Positions 1 to 11,844 of a stretch of DNA of 64,000 bases are shown here, piece after piece. The translations under genes were made by a program, and so were the position numbers. The notes below the pieces were generated by a model. It worked only from the letters and a program-made list of their open reading frames with translations. It did not search any database and was not told the origin of the DNA. Position 1 is the first letter of the stretch, and each line of letters begins with the position of its first letter. Origin of the DNA: Hormiphora californensis (Eukaryota; Ctenophora; Tentaculata; Cydippida; Pleurobrachiidae); the NCBI GenBank assembly GCA_020137815.1, contig CM035360.1, forward strand, positions 1,702,077 through 1,766,076, read 5' to 3'.

Positions 1-150
1 CATGAATCATGGTCCATGGACAGTGGACCTTGGCGTTAATTCAGGACAAGATCTAGTTCATATATTAGTTTGTTCTCCGCTGAACCTCAGCTGTCAGGAG
101 TTATGTGATTCACACTTTCATTCAAACTTATATCAACCCTCCCTTTTCAG

Positions 151-292
151 GAGTAATGAAATGCAGAAACAGTCCCTTGGTCTCATGGTAAACTACCTAT
201 ACGAGAGCGGGGAGACAGAATCAAGAGGGGCTGATTACGCTTCAGACGAGAGAGGGGTTACAGTGGGGGCTGCTGTTAGGGACTTGTTATAA
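151..292 (+). CDS. Possible terminal exon of an upstream gene
   Basis: A pyrimidine-rich acceptor ending ttttcag precedes an open stretch of 47 codons that ends in TAA at 290-292. The reading is hydrophilic and acidic (…NYLYESGETESRG…) and matches no family I recognise. The gene would begin outside the window. The splice acceptor and the lack of low complexity are the only support, so this is a weak call. Confidence 0.3.
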
Positions 293-299
293 TCGGTCA

Positions 300-1040
300 T
301 GGTTTTTTTACTGGGACAATTTTATTTTGTGGGATATCAATGTATCAACATATATAAGCATATGGTTGACTGTTGATAGTGTGTAGATTGTAAACAGATT
401 TTGGATTTGGGAATGAATTTTTAGTAGAGATTTTGTATCTTGTGTGTATTGACCAGATTTTGTTTTCAGTACATTTTATAAGATTGATTTTACTATTCAC
501 CCAACCCGTTATTTGAGAGTTTTACACGTTTATTATGCCCTGAAAAAACCGTGCATCCCCCAATATCATTGACGTTTCATCCCTGTTCTCGACCCTGTGA
601 CCTGACGTGAGACTCCTTCCCATAGCAACCCACAATCCCCATAGCAACCCCCATAGCAACCGACAATCCCCATAGCAACCCCCATGTGTCACTTGTCCCC
701 TCTTTCACATATCTCTCTCTCCTTTAGCACTGCAATGTTACAACACACGAGAACGCCAGTGGTCCTACCTCTCAAGCAAGTGAAGGCCCCTCTTGAGCTA
801 GGTACATTATGGCATACCGTTTAGTTCCCTGTTCAAAAAACAAAACTGTAGGACGCCTTGATCCCGTCTTGAACAATGCGCTCAGATCTTCCATTTATCT
901 TACTATCTCACCAATTATTAGCCCTCACTTCACTGTCCCCCAGGCTGGAAAAGAAAGTTGGTAGAAGAGCAGGGAAAAATGAAAATTCACTATGTCAGTC
1001 CAAACGATAATCAATCCTTCACAACCAAAGATCAGGTATA
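300..1040. other. Intergenic or intronic stretch
   Basis: No gene is supported here. Around 600-690 the phrase CCCATAGCAACCC recurs four to five times in imperfect form. The rest is ordinary AT-rich sequence. Confidence 0.4.
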
Positions 1041-1042
1041 GA

Positions 1043-1146
<104 letters not shown>

Positions 1147-1177
1147 TCTGAGAGAGGGATATATATACATCTCTAGG

Positions 1178-1207
1178 GATATATATTATCTCTATCTAGA
1201 GAGATTG

Positions 1208-1246
<39 letters not shown>

Positions 1247-1291
1247 CTCTCTATATCGATCTATCTCTCTAGATAGAGATAATATATCACT
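1178..1291. repeat. Hairpin built on a (GA)n core
   Basis: The left arm (gatatatattatctctatct…) is repeated in reverse complement on the right (…agatagagataatatatc), with a (GA)n/(CT)n centre. It lies about 20 bp upstream of the first LRR-gene exon visible here, in its acceptor region. Confidence 0.7.
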
Positions 1292-1311
1292 CTCTCTCCC
1301 TCCCTCCACAG

Positions 1312-4300
1312 GTGAGAGAGTACCTGGAGAGCCAGAGTGAGATGGGTGCAGCCCTCTCTCCCGATTGGTTCATCTTCTCTCCCGCTGCAATCCTAGAACG
1401 AGACATCGAGTTCGAGTCACAAGGTACCAGGAACCGACCGAATCAGGAAATACTGGTCCCTGATTGGCTGATAACCAGTCACGTGACCTAAATAACGAGT
1501 TCTGAATTCTGATTGGTTGTTTACTTGTTTCGGTCGGTTCCTGACCCAAAGTCAAACCAAAATGGTTGTTGTCTCGACGACCCCTAGTCGCTCAGTAGTT
1601 GTCATTGATTCGATCTCAGTAGAGACCAAAAAGCTGTAAACCATCTCTTCAAATTTCGTCTGAAACACTCACTCACTCACCAGGTGGGGAGAAGGACTAC
1701 TTTATCCTCTACCGACCAGTCACCAAAAGTTTGCAGATTGTCCTGGGTGGAATTTTTTCCCCCCCCAAAAAAAACCCAAAAAAACCCCAAAACCCCCTTT
1801 CCCCCCCCCCCTTTTTCCCCCCTTTTTTAAAACCCCCCTTTTCCCCCAATTTACCCCCCCCCGGGGGAAAAATTCCAAAAGGAAAAAAAAAAAAACCCCC
1901 CAAAAAATTTTCCCCTTAAAAAAAAAAGGGGGGGGCCCCCCTTTTTTTTAATTTTTAAAATTTACCCCAAAAAAAATTTTTAAAATTTTTTTTGGGGAAA
2001 AAATTTTTAAAAAAGGGGAAAAAAAATTTTTAAAAACCCCCCTTTTAAAAAAAAAAAAGGGGGGGGTTTTTTTCCCCTTTTTTTTTTTTTTCCCCCCCCC
2101 CTTTTTCCCCCCCTTTCTTTTTTTTTTTCCCCCCCTTTTTTCCCCCTTTTGGGGGGAAAGGGGTTTTTTTTTGGGGGGGGAAATTTTTTTCCCAAAAAAA
2201 AGGGGGAAAAAGGGGGGAAAAAAAGGGGGAGAAAAAAGGGGGGGGGGAAAAAAAATTTTTAAAAAAAAAAAAAAAGGGAAAAAAGGGGAAAAAAAATTTT
2301 TTTGGGGGGGGGGGGTTTTTTTTCCCCAAAAAATTTTGGGGGGGGGGCCCCCCAAAAATTTTTTGGGAAAAAATAAAAAAACCCCCCCCAAAAGGGAAGG
2401 CCCAAAAACCAAAAAAGGGGGGTTTTTTTTTGGGGTTTTTTTCCCCCTTTCCCCCCCAAAAGGGGGGGCCCAAACCCCGGCCGGGGGGGGGAAAAAAAAA
2501 AAGGAAAAAATTTTTTTCCCCCCCAAAATTCCCCCAAGGGGGGAAAAGGGGGTTTTTCCCCCAAATTAAAAAAATTTTTTTTAAAACCCCTGGGGGGGGG
2601 GGTTTTTTTTTAAATTGCCCCCTTCCCCCAAACCAAAAAAAAAAACCCCCCCCCCAAAAAAAAAAAAAATTTTTTTTTGGGGGGGGTTTTTTTAAAAAAA
2701 AGGGGGGGAAATTATTTTTAAAAAATTAAAATTTTAAATTTTTCCCCAAAAAACCCCCCCCCCCAAAAAAAAAAAACCCCAAAAAGGGGGGAAAGGGGGG
2801 GGGCCAAAATTTTTTTGGGGTTTTTCCCCCCCCCCCAAAAAAAAATTTTGGAAAAAGGGAAAAAAAGGGGGAAAAAAAACCCCCGGGGGGGAAAAATTTT
2901 AAAAGGGAAAAAAAAAAAAACCCCCGGGGAAAAAAGGGGGGGGAAAAAAAAAAAAGGGGGTTTGGGGGGGCCCCAAAAAATTTTCCCCTTTTAACCTTTT
3001 AACCCAAAAAAAAGTTTATGGGGGGGTTTTTTTTAAAAAAAAAAAAAAAAAAACCCCCCCCCGGATTTTTTTTAAAAAAAAAAAACCCCCCCAAAAAAAA
3101 CCCCCCTTTTTGGCCCCTTTCCATTTGGGGCCCCCTTTTCCCCCCCCCCCGGGGGGTTTTTTAAGGGGGCCCCCGGGGCCCCCTTTTTTTTTGGGGGGGG
3201 GGAAAAAAAAACCGGGGGGGAAATTTTTTTTTTAAAAAAAACCCAAAAAGGGGGTTTTTTCCCTTTCTTTTTAAAAAAAAAAAAAAAATTTTTAAAACCT
3301 TTTTATTTTTAAAAAAAAAAAATTTTAAAAGGGGGTTTAAAACAAAAAGGGGGGGGGCCAAATTTGGGGTTTTCAATTTTAATTTTTTTTGGGAAAAAAA
3401 ATTTTTTAAAAAAACCCCGGGGGGGGCCCCGGGGTTTGTCCCCCCCCAAAAACCAACCCCAAAAAACCCCCCCAAAAAAAAGGGTTTCCCCCCAAATTTA
3501 ACCCCCCCCCCCAAAAAAGGAACCAAAAAAAAACCCACCCCCCCCTTTTTAATTTTTCCCTTTAAATTAAAAAAAAAAAAAAGGGAAAATTGGGGGGGGA
3601 AAAAAACCCCCCCCAAAAAAAAAAAAAAAAAAAAATTTAAAGGGGGGAAAAAAAAACCCCCGGGGGGGGTTTTTTAAAAAAAAAAGGGTTTTCCCGGGGG
3701 GGTTTGGGGGAAAGGGAAAAAAATTTTTGGGGGTTTTTTTTTTTCCCCCCCCGGTTTGAAATTGGGGGCCCCCAACCCCGGGGGAGGGGAAATTTTAAAA
3801 AAAAGGGGGGAAAAACCCCCCCCGGGGGGTTTTTTTTTTTTTTTTTAAAAAAAACCCCCTTTTTTTAAAAAAGGGGGCCCCAAAAAAGGGGGGCCCAAAA
3901 TTTTTAAAAAATTTTCCCCCCGGGGGTTTTGGTTTTTTTTTTTTTTTTTAAAAAAATTTTTTTTTTTTTTTTTTTCCCCAAAAACCCCGGGGTTTTTTAA
4001 AAAAGGGGGAAAGGGGGGTTTTTTCAAATTTTTTCCCAAATTTCTTCCCCCTTTTTATTTTGTAAACGGGGTATAGTAGAAAGGCAGAAAATGGGGGGTT
4101 CACCCCCCTAGAAAAGGTTTTCCCCCCTTTCTCCCAAAATGGACCCCCCCGGGGTCTTCACTATTTCACTCTCCCCCTTCACTTAACCCCCCCCGGCCCC
4201 TGGAAAACAAAAAAACCCTTATCAAAACCCCCCCCCTACTCAAAAAAAAAACAAAAAAACAAAACACTCGGGAAAAACAGGAATTTTTTCTTTTTGTTTG

Positions 4301-7300
4301 CAAAAAACAGAAGACAAGAGGCCCGGGGTAAGATTTTATAATAACCCTGTTATGTCCCTGCTGTAGGAATGTTGTTCCCCGGGCAAATCCGGGGGGGGGG
4401 AGGGGGGGGGAAACACCCCTCCCTGAAAATTGAACCTGGGAGTTGTTACAAGTTAAGGTTTTGTTTTGGGGAAAATTAAAAAGGGGGGAAGGGCACCCCC
4501 CAAAAAAAATTTTTTTTTTGTTTTTCCCCCCCAAGGGTTTAATTTTTTTTCCCCCTTTTTAAACGGGGCCCCCGGGAAAAAATTTGTTTGAGGGTTTCCC
4601 CCCCGGGGGCAACCCAAAATTGTTTTAATTTTTTTTTCCCCAAACCATTTCCGTTTTGACCTTTAGGTTTGAGAATTTGGGCCCCCCCCCCGGGGGAGTA
4701 GTTCGTGCGTAGGGTTTTTTATTTAATTTTTCCCCCCCCCCCCCCCAAAAAGGTTTTTGGCCGTTTCTTGATTGAATTGGTTTCCCCCCCCCCAAATTTT
4801 TTTACAGGGGTTGTTTTTTCCCCGATTTGGGTTTGTGGGTTGGGTTTTAAAAAATTTTTCCCCCCCCCCCGGGTCGTTTTTTTGGGTTTTTTTGAATTTT
4901 GGGCCCCCGGGCCATGTTAGTGGTGGCTTTTTAAAAGTTTCCCCATTCAGGTGAAAGTGGAACCTTTTAAAAGGGAAAAAAACAAACTTTTCTATAAAAG
5001 GGAGACAAAAAAAACCCCAAAGGGGGGGTGGTTTAATTTGGATAAAAAAAAAGGCCGAAAAATAAACAACCTCGAAATCATTTATCGGGGTGGGGGCCCC
5101 CAAACCCAACCCGATTTTTTGTTGGTTTGGTTGGGGAAAAAAAAAGCCCATCTTAAAAAGGGGTTAAAAAAAAATTTTTAAAAAAAAAAATTTTAAAAAA
5201 AAAATCCCCCCAGGTTATTTTCTAATTTTCAAAATTGGCCCCCCCTTTTTCCCTTTTACCTGACCTAAAAAACCCTGGGCCCCGGAAAAAGACCTTCAAA
5301 AAACCCAAAAGCCCATCTCCCTCATTTAATACTTTAGGGTTCCTCCCGGGTAATGTAGTCTTTATGATGTGTCTCCTGGACAGTTCTGTAGGCTTTCTGT
5401 ATGATGTTCTCCTCCACGTCGTATTCCTGTAGCTGTAGTTCGTGTATGAATTGTCCCCCCCCCGGATCAGTAGTTTCCTGTAGCCTGTAGGTTCTGTATT
5501 GAATTGTGTTCCCCCCCCCCCCCGGATCAGTAGTTCCTGTAGCCTGTAGGTTCTTGTATTGAATTGTGTTCCTCCCCCGGATCAGTAGTTCCTGTAGCCT
5601 GTAGGTTCTTGTATTGAATTGTGTTCCTCCCCCCCCCCCCGGATCAGTAGTTCCTGTAGGTTCTTGTATTGAATTGTGTTCCCCCTCCGGATCAGTAGTT
5701 CCTGTAGCAGCTGTAGCTTCTTGTATTGAATTGTGTTCCTCCTCCGGATATCAGGTGACCAAGTTGTTAACCTCACTAAAGGGAATTAAGCAGCTGGAAG
5801 CGGAGTTTATAGTGCCTGATAACACTAGGGAGTACAATGACAACAAGACCCTCACAGAGGTAAGGTGGTTGTAATGTATTGGATCAAACCAGGAACCGAC
5901 CGAAACAAGTAAACAACCAATCAGAACTCGTTATTTAGGTCGTGTGACTGGTTATCAGCCAATCAGGGACCAGTATTTCCTGATTCGGTCGGTTCCTGGA
6001 TCAAACTACATGACTGCCCCGTAGTTCTTGTAAAGAAGGGATATGAACATGAAAACATATTCCCACTGACATATAATAAGTAACAAACCCAAAATCCCTC
6101 CAACAGGTTGATTTGTCGGTATGTTCATCACAACCCCATCTCCGGCACCTGACCCTCTGTGGTCCCTTTCACCTTGACCTACCAGAGGAATGCGACCTGA
6201 AACTGCTGAGGAAACTGCAGCGACTTCAGAGCCTCTCCATCACCAGCTTTGTAAATGGTATGTGGTTCCAGTGATAGGGCATTCAGTTTTAATAGATCTG
6301 TCCGCTATTTTTGCAATTGAGTGTGAAACCCTCATGTGAAGTTACTGGTTTCAAACCTAAAACAGCTACGAATACCGGACTTCCAATTTGGAAAAATATG
6401 CGAAATTTCAGAATAAAATATCATTTTTCGGGTTCACTAATTGAACTCAAAATTATCATAGATAACGTTTGGCACTGTCCATTTTTGAAAAGCGAAATCA
6501 TCTTCGTACACCCTCCCTCTAGCTCTACCATCTGAGGTTTGGGGATCCTGGATCTTCCCCACCATCACTCTTCTCTTCACCATTAGTCCGATGAGGTTGA
6601 ATTTCCACTCGACATTGTAGAGTTACTAGAACTATCCATGTCGTCATCGTCATCATCATCATCTTCGTCATCTTCATCATCATCTTCGTCATCATCATCA
6701 TCATCATCGTCAATTACAGTTGAATTACCGCTCGTCATATCGGAATCATCAACTGTTGCAGTAGAGTTACTTGCCGAGCTATCCATATCATCATCTTCAT
6801 CATCATCATCATCGACTGAAGTTGAATTTCCACTCGTCACATCATCAACCACCGTAGAATTACTAGAACCATCCATGTCATCATCATCATCATCATCATC
6901 TTCCATATCAATATCTGTTGTTGTAGAGTTACTGGAACTATCATCATCATCGTCGACAACTGTCGAGTTGTCGCTGGTTGTAGAGTTGTTGTCGCTCCTT
7001 CATGTTCTCCACCACATCCTTAATCATTTGTTTAAGGGACTTGGAGTCGAATCTATCACGGATCTTCTCGCGGAGGTTTCGTCCTTGGAGGGCGACAACC
7101 AGGGTCACCAGGAGAATCAAACTGAGTCTGCTGCTAGCCATGATGAGTAGTAGTTCGAATAAACAGAGAGAGAGACAGTAGTTGTTGTCAAGAGTTGTTA
7201 TCGAGATCAGTTGTGTAGTGACAATGCAACTTGCTACCTACTTATATACCCGCCTGGGTGATGCGGGGGTGTGGGGCGATAGATCAGTTGAAAGCCTATG

Positions 7301-9341
7301 CCCACGCCATTCTATGACAAGCTGTATCATCAAAGGTCTACGGGGGGCTAGACAGGTTCTAACTAACTGTTATTAAAACATGATGCATATATATGTCAGG
7401 CTTTGTCCCCCTTGTGGGGTCACGTGCCGACTTAGCCCATAATGATAAAGTATAACATCATTATTCACAAAGGGTAGTTTTCTTACTAACTGTTATTTCA
7501 AACAGTTTTATACGATATCGTATCTAGGGATAATGAAAGTTGAGAGTTTTATTACCCGTGATCCCGTCAGCTTGGTCGAGCTTTAACTCAAGACTCGACC
7601 TCGCTCTTGAATGATGCATCACATAAGGAACCATAATAAAGTTCAAGAGCCTCCAAGAGCACCCAAGAGCACACCCGATCGAAGAGAGACCACACCTGAG
7701 AGCGCACCACACCCAAAAGAGACCACATCCAAGAGCGCACCACCTCCAGAAGACACCACTTCAAGAGCGCACCACATCAAAGAGAGCTCCCCATCCAGAA
7801 GATACCACGCGCAGGGGACACCACGCGCAGAAGAGACCAGCGCGGCGTTGTATTTGCGCGTGCGGTCTCTTCTGCGCGTGGTGTCCCCTGCGCGCGGTAT
7901 CTTCTGGATGGGGAGCTCTCTTTGATGTGGTTCGCTCTTGGAGCGGTGTCTTTTGGAGGTGGTACGCTCTTGGATGGGGTGCGCTCTTGAACTTTATTAT
8001 GGTTCCTTATACCCCGGCTTTTCCTAACGTATATATAACATCTTCGCCCATATAATATACTTCTGTCCACTCCTAGATTGTAGGAACCTACCGAATCAGG
8101 AAATACTGGTCCCTGATTGGCTGATAACCAGTCACGTGACCTAAATAACGACTTCTGATTGGTTGTTTACTTGTGTCGGTCGGTTCCTGCTACATTTTCT
8201 CTCCTTCAGGTAGTTTAACAGGGGCAGGACTTGGCTTTCTCTCCAACCTCAGGAACCTCTCCGTTCTTCAACTTGGTTCTTGTCAGGACTGGTGTGATGA
8301 GCAGTTTGCCTTTCTAGGGAACCTTCTCAACCTCAAACACCTTCGGTAGGTTTAGAAGGACCGCCCTTCAGTCGCCTGAATAAAAAGAAAGTATGGACAA
8401 TTCAAGACCACCCGTTTGCAAAGTTCTTAACAGAAAAAATGCAAGAGAAGTAATCAGAGATTTAAAGAGTCTCAAACCTTCAACAGTCTCAGTTCTTCTA
8501 TTTAAATTGCCTTTTCCCCTGTTAGTTTGGAGGACGGTCCTGCTGAAGCTACGGTTGCTCTCTCCTCATCTCTTGTGAAACTACACCAGCTGGTCCAACT
8601 TGAACTGGTCGTGTTCCCGATCCACAGGTAGGGGGGGGGCTATTAATTGAACTAAGTTACCAATTTGTATTAAATTTACCAATTTGTATTAAATTTTACA
8701 TGCTGACTGGAGAACACAAACAGCGATTCAACTAGTAAATAAACCTGTCAATCTGACACCCTCCCTCGCAGGACACTACACGACGTAATAACGCAGCTGC
8801 CCAAACTCAACCTGGTGAACTTGGCTCCGTCTGCAACTAACAACGAACAACTTGCGAGTAAGTAAAGAACCCCCCTGATTCGCAACATAATTATGAATCA
8901 TTCTATCTGTTTCTGTTTGTCTGTTTGTCATCACACTGCATCCTACCCCTCCCCCTCGTACTTATCCGACTACTCAGCACTCACTTCACACCCCCTCCAG
9001 ATATGATCCAGACGCCTTTAACCTCACCCCCCCTGCAGATATGAACCAGACGCCTTTAACCTCACCCCCCCCCCCTCCAGATATGAACCAGACGCCTAAC
9101 CCCCCCTCCAGATATGAACCAGACGCCTAACCTCACCCCCCCCCCTCCAGATATGAACCAGACGCCTTTAACCTCACTTCACACCCCCCCTCCAGATATG
9201 AACCAGACGGTCCTGACTATACTCCGCTCCAAGACCATCTGGGCTGGACAGTGGGGTATAGTTGTGGTACCTACTAAGAATTGTAATGGCAACTTTATAC
9301 CTGTTATCAGAGCCTTTGTAGCTGACAGTGTGCTGTACAAG
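1312..9341 (+). CDS. Leucine-rich-repeat protein gene, multi-exon, incomplete
   Basis: Exons read from GT-AG boundaries with compatible phases: 1312-1423, 1684 to about 1750 (lost in bad sequence), 5755-5859, 6107-6257, 8210-8345, 8526-8627, about 8774-8857 and 9196-9341. Joined, they give a Leu-spaced LRR protein, with readings such as PHLRHLTLCGPFHLDLP, LQRLQSLSIT, LSNLRNLSVLQLGSC, LLNLKHLR and LHQLVQLELVVFP. The last exon (ILRSKTIWAGQWGIVVVP) is no longer LRR-like. The first two exons (REYLESQSEMGAALSPDWF; EKDYFILYRPVTKSLQIV) are unrecognised. The start lies upstream. At least one more exon is probably hidden in 1750-5240; a smeared candidate begins near 4951 after an acceptor-like cattcag. 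The last exon ends in phase 0, so the phase-0 terminal exon at 21568-21714 could be its 3' end; this is unproven. The LRR family is clear, the function is not. Confidence 0.7.
1428..1543. mobile_element. hAT-type miniature element, copy 1
   Basis: 116 bp with inverted ends CAGGAACCGACCG and CGGTCGGTTCCTG. The core carries GATTGGCTGATAACC and CAGTCACGTGAC. It starts four bases after an LRR-gene exon, so only GTAC of the donor site precedes it. Flanking duplications are not recognisable. Confidence 0.85.
1750..5240. other. Unreliable, homopolymer-inflated sequence
   Basis: The text is made almost only of runs of three to twelve identical bases, with no normal dinucleotide mixing, and starts inside an otherwise good exon. 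Patches near 4170-4460 and 4930-5240 look like real sequence with runs stretched. Long open frames here (Pro/Phe/Lys/Gly-rich) are products of the runs and are not genes. Best explanation: an assembly or consensus failure, which removes part of the LRR gene. A genuine biological repeat of this form is very unlikely. Confidence 0.9.
5452..5753 (+). repeat. Minisatellite, about 55-60 bp unit, ending at a splice acceptor
   Basis: About five to six copies of a unit with a C tract, then GGATCAGTAGTTCCTGTAG, then TTCTTGTATTGAATTGTGTTCC. Each unit carries a C-rich tract followed by CAG or TAG. The last partial unit runs directly into the acceptor (ggatatcag) of the LRR exon at 5755. Confidence 0.85.
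5890..5998. mobile_element. hAT-type miniature element, copy 2, with 8-bp target duplication
   Basis: 109 bp, inverted relative to copy 1. Ends are CAGGAACCGACCGAA and TTCGGTCGGTTCCTG. A perfect direct repeat GATCAAAC flanks it (5882-5889 and 5999-6006). CAG/CTG tips plus an 8-bp duplication fit the hAT superfamily. It lies in an LRR-gene intron and encodes nothing. Confidence 0.92.
6583..7141 (-). CDS. Asp-rich secreted protein, nested in an LRR-gene intron, one frame break
   Basis: ATG at 7141 starts a clear signal peptide (MASSRLSLILLVTLVVALQG), then a basic amphipathic stretch (REKIRDRFDSKSLKQMIKD). A shift of one base near 6985-7005 is needed to continue into the main body: blocks of poly-Asp/Glu alternating with NST, SNST and GNST, each a potential N-glycosylation site, ending NSTSSD and TAA at 6583. 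The acidic blocks are coded by a (GAT)n-type repeat. No intron is needed. A TATA box sits about 100 bp upstream of the ATG. Highly acidic secreted proteins of this composition are known from mineralised tissues and from calcium-binding matrices; that role is inference. The frame break may be a sequencing indel or a true mutation. The gene lies antisense within the 6258-8209 intron. Confidence 0.65.
7241..7248 (-). promoter_or_regulatory. TATA box of the Asp-rich gene
   Basis: TATATAAG on the minus strand, about 93-100 bp before the ATG at 7141, which would leave a leader of roughly 65-75 bases. Confidence 0.55.
7623..8010. mobile_element. Fold-back element, about 390 bp
   Basis: The left end ATAAGGAACCATAATAAAG returns in reverse complement at the right end. 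The arms continue inward through imperfect AAGAGCGCACCAC and CGCGCAG(G)GGACACC segments to a centre near 7845. The arms contain short internal direct repeats of AAGAG(C/A)(G/A)CACCAC. No coding capacity. It lies in an LRR-gene intron. Confidence 0.8.
8091..8189. mobile_element. hAT-type miniature element, copy 3
   Basis: 99 bp, same orientation as copy 1; the left tip is mutated to TAGGAACCTACCG. Flanks CTAGATTG and CTACATTT match at six of eight positions, an eroded target duplication. The element ends 20 bp before the LRR exon at 8210. Confidence 0.85.
8985..9195 (+). repeat. Tandem copies of a 3' splice site ahead of an LRR-gene exon
   Basis: Five to six units of about 30-45 bp: TTTAACCTCACCCCCCC, TCCAG, then ATATGA(A/T)CCAGACG. 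The last unit's TCCAG is the acceptor used for the exon at 9196, whose first bases are ATATGAACCAGACG. Each unit therefore holds a branch-point-like TTAAC, a C tract, AG and the first exon bases. Confidence 0.85.
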
Positions 9342-10027
9342 GTAGGTTGATTTGCACTCATTATTTTACACAGTGGTATCATGCAATATCACATCGCTCA
9401 TGAGATAGAGATGTGGTATTATACGACACTTACGGACAGAGACCAATGACAAGCTTATCTTGATAATAATCACTACTATTTAAGCTAACGTTTGATGCCT
9501 CTATAAACGGCCTCGAGAAACTTCCCGCCATCTTATTATGAAACCCGATAGTTGATTTATCAGTCGTTTGAACATTTTACGCGCACACGTTAACTGCGAG
9601 ATGGGGGATTTAACACCCTGCTCGCTCTTTATCAGACCAGTGCCCATTTTCACGCGTTTCTCTTCATTTGAATAACATGCGTGTAAAATTCTAAGTATTG
9701 AAAATGTGTGTAAACACACAGTTCTGTCAACAAAAGAAAGGGGAAACATGTCTGCAACACGTTTCAATGTTATCTCTCTCATAAGGAGTGAAAAGAATCA
9801 CATTCCATTCATTTCTCTCTCTCATTGTCTCTTTTACTGTTCATTACCTCTGACAGTGTGTATTGCCCCTAATCTTTCTCTCTCTTTCTCAAACATGTTA
9901 GGAACAGTAGACACTAAGTCTACACACATTTTCAGGGTATCTGTTGACTATTTACCAGCAGTTCTAGTGTGTTTCACCTTGTGTTGTGTCTCTTATTTGT
10001 GTGTAATTACTATCGGGTTTCATAAAA
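9342..10027. other. Stretch without a supported gene
   Basis: A 108-codon open frame at 9706-10032 (plus) reads partly hydrophobic, but it has no family resemblance, splice context or start context. I see nothing else. Confidence 0.4.
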
Positions 10028-10220
10028 TATGAACGTTTGTTAGCCTATCGCGTTATAGGTTTAAATCACCTCACCCTCACCCTCGGCTGGCGCCTCGGGA
10101 TCGGAGTCGGGATTTAAACCAGTTTAATCGCCCTGCCGGGCGATTAAACTCCAGTTGGCTGTCCCCAGCTCGCGCTGGGAACAGCCAACTTCATAACGCG
10201 CCAGTCTACAAACGTTCATA
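10028..10220. mobile_element. Small hairpin-rich element, about 193 bp
   Basis: Ends TATGAACGTTTGT and ACAAACGTTCATA are inverted repeats. Inside are nested hairpins: CGCGTTAT with ATAACGCG, GGTTTAAATC with GATTTAAACC, AGTTGGCTGTCCC with GGGAACAGCCAACT, and a CGCCCTGCCGGGCG palindrome. It is more GC-rich than its surroundings and non-coding. Confidence 0.8.
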
Positions 10221-10419
10221 CTTCATTTATGTCACTATACAAGACATTATAGAAAGTAGTGGCCCGTGTCTGTAGTTGGCCAACAGAATCGTTCTAGAAG
10301 TCTATAGCATTTTCCTCCAAATTTTTACTACTCATCTCACCAGATCTCACCACTCTGGATAATTCTTCCCAAAAAAGCTCAACCACGGATACAGAATCAC
10401 CCTGTATGACATATAATAT

Positions 10420-10499
10420 AAGAAGGAAAATAATATAAATATTATTTTCCTTCTAAAAAACTTCTCCGTTGCTATAATAGCAACGGAGAAGTTTTTTTT
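10420..10499. repeat. Two adjacent perfect hairpins
   Basis: The first is AGAAGGAAAATAATAT against ATTATTTTCCTTCT. The second is AACTTCTCCGTTGCTA against TAGCAACGGAGAAGTT, flanked by A and T runs. They abut the left end of the 4.5-kb element and may be part of it. Confidence 0.75.
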
Positions 10500-11541
10500 T
10501 TAGAATGAAGTATTTGCATTTTTTAAGTTTCGAGAAAATCGACTTTAAAGTTTTTTAGAGGGTTTTTCGGAACTAAAATTGTCATAGAAGCCCAAATAGT
10601 ACGTCAAACGATTTATGACTTATACCACAAGAATCCTGAAGGAATTCTGCAGGACTTCCAATTATCAGCTATCATCAAATTTGTCTCAAATTGATGTCAG
10701 GCATCAAAATTGATGCCTTACTCTGTTGGTTACTTCACTTATATTACAGTTTTGAAAATACTTCCGTTGCTAGACTGATATCGACTGAAGCATAATTTTT
10801 CGTGGTAGATACTTCAGTAATTACTTCACTCAAAAAAATACTTCATCATAATAGCAACAAAAGCACCTAAAAAGTACTTCACTTGCATATACTTCAGTAA
10901 TTACTTCATTCCTAAAAATACTTCTTCAGAACTGTATTCAAAATGCCTAAAAGTAACTTAATCGAACAAAAGTGTACATGTGCTTCAAAATCGCAATCTT
11001 ACTTCAATATTTTGGATAAAATCACAAACGAAGTTAATTTTCATTTAACACGCAGTGAAGTATAAAATGTGTTAGAATTCTTGCTAGTCTTGAAAGTAAC
11101 TCCAGAGCAGCAGCTGCAGACAAACAGACGCACAGACAAACAGACGCACAAATTACAACTGCAGCAGCCTGCAGCAGCCTGCAGCAGCATAAAGAGATGG
11201 GCCGCCCGCCCTTCGGGCGGAATGTTAAAATCATGGTGCTGATAAATTGAGCGAAAACAGAAAAACGCTATGACAACCCTCAAACTAAGACGAACCTGCA
11301 GATAAAATCTGGAAGATTAATCTGTTCCGGTACGAGTCATACTTTGAAATTGGTTGAGTTCGGCTTGTAATATCAGAGTGAAACATGGAGATTGGAGATT
11401 CAAGAATTTTCTTCCGACCTCTACACAGGTCCGTGTTCATAAAATATGACAGACATACAAACAGATCACAGACATACAAACAGATCACAGACAGACACAC
11501 AGACAGACACACAGGCCAGTTCATTACATGTTTTAACAATC

Positions 11542-11616
11542 GATTGGCTGATAACCAGTCACGTGACCTGAATAATGAGCTCGGATTGGTTGTTTATTTG
11601 GTCCGGTCGGTTGCTG
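11542..11616. mobile_element. hAT-type miniature element, copy 4, truncated
   Basis: Only the right two thirds remain, from GATTGGCTGATAACC through CAGTCACGTGACC to the tip CCGGTCGGTTGCTG. The left end is missing. It lies inside the 4.5-kb element. Confidence 0.75.
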
Positions 11617-11844
11617 AGAGATAGAGAAAGGGTCTGACAGAGAGATAATATCGATGAGAGGGAACGGGAGTGAGATTGTCTCCATTCGGGTTATTCACGA
11701 AGAGGAGTATTTGTCTAGGAGTGTGGGAATGTAAGGACAGAACAGTTAGATGACAATATATTTTGTTAATATTTGGATGATTTGTATCCGTATTCTTTAA
11801 TTTTTTACAAACATTTCAAATTCCCGTGAGTGTGATAGTTCAGT

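Noticed and set aside
1948-2526. Long Pro/Phe/Lys/Gly-rich open frames on both strands
   Set aside because: They come from homopolymer runs in unreliable sequence.
6638-7150. Poly-Ser open frame on the plus strand
   Set aside because: Reverse strand of the Asp-rich gene, whose signal peptide and TATA box favour the minus strand.
9706-10032. 108-codon partly hydrophobic frame
   Set aside because: No family resemblance, splice context or neighbour support.
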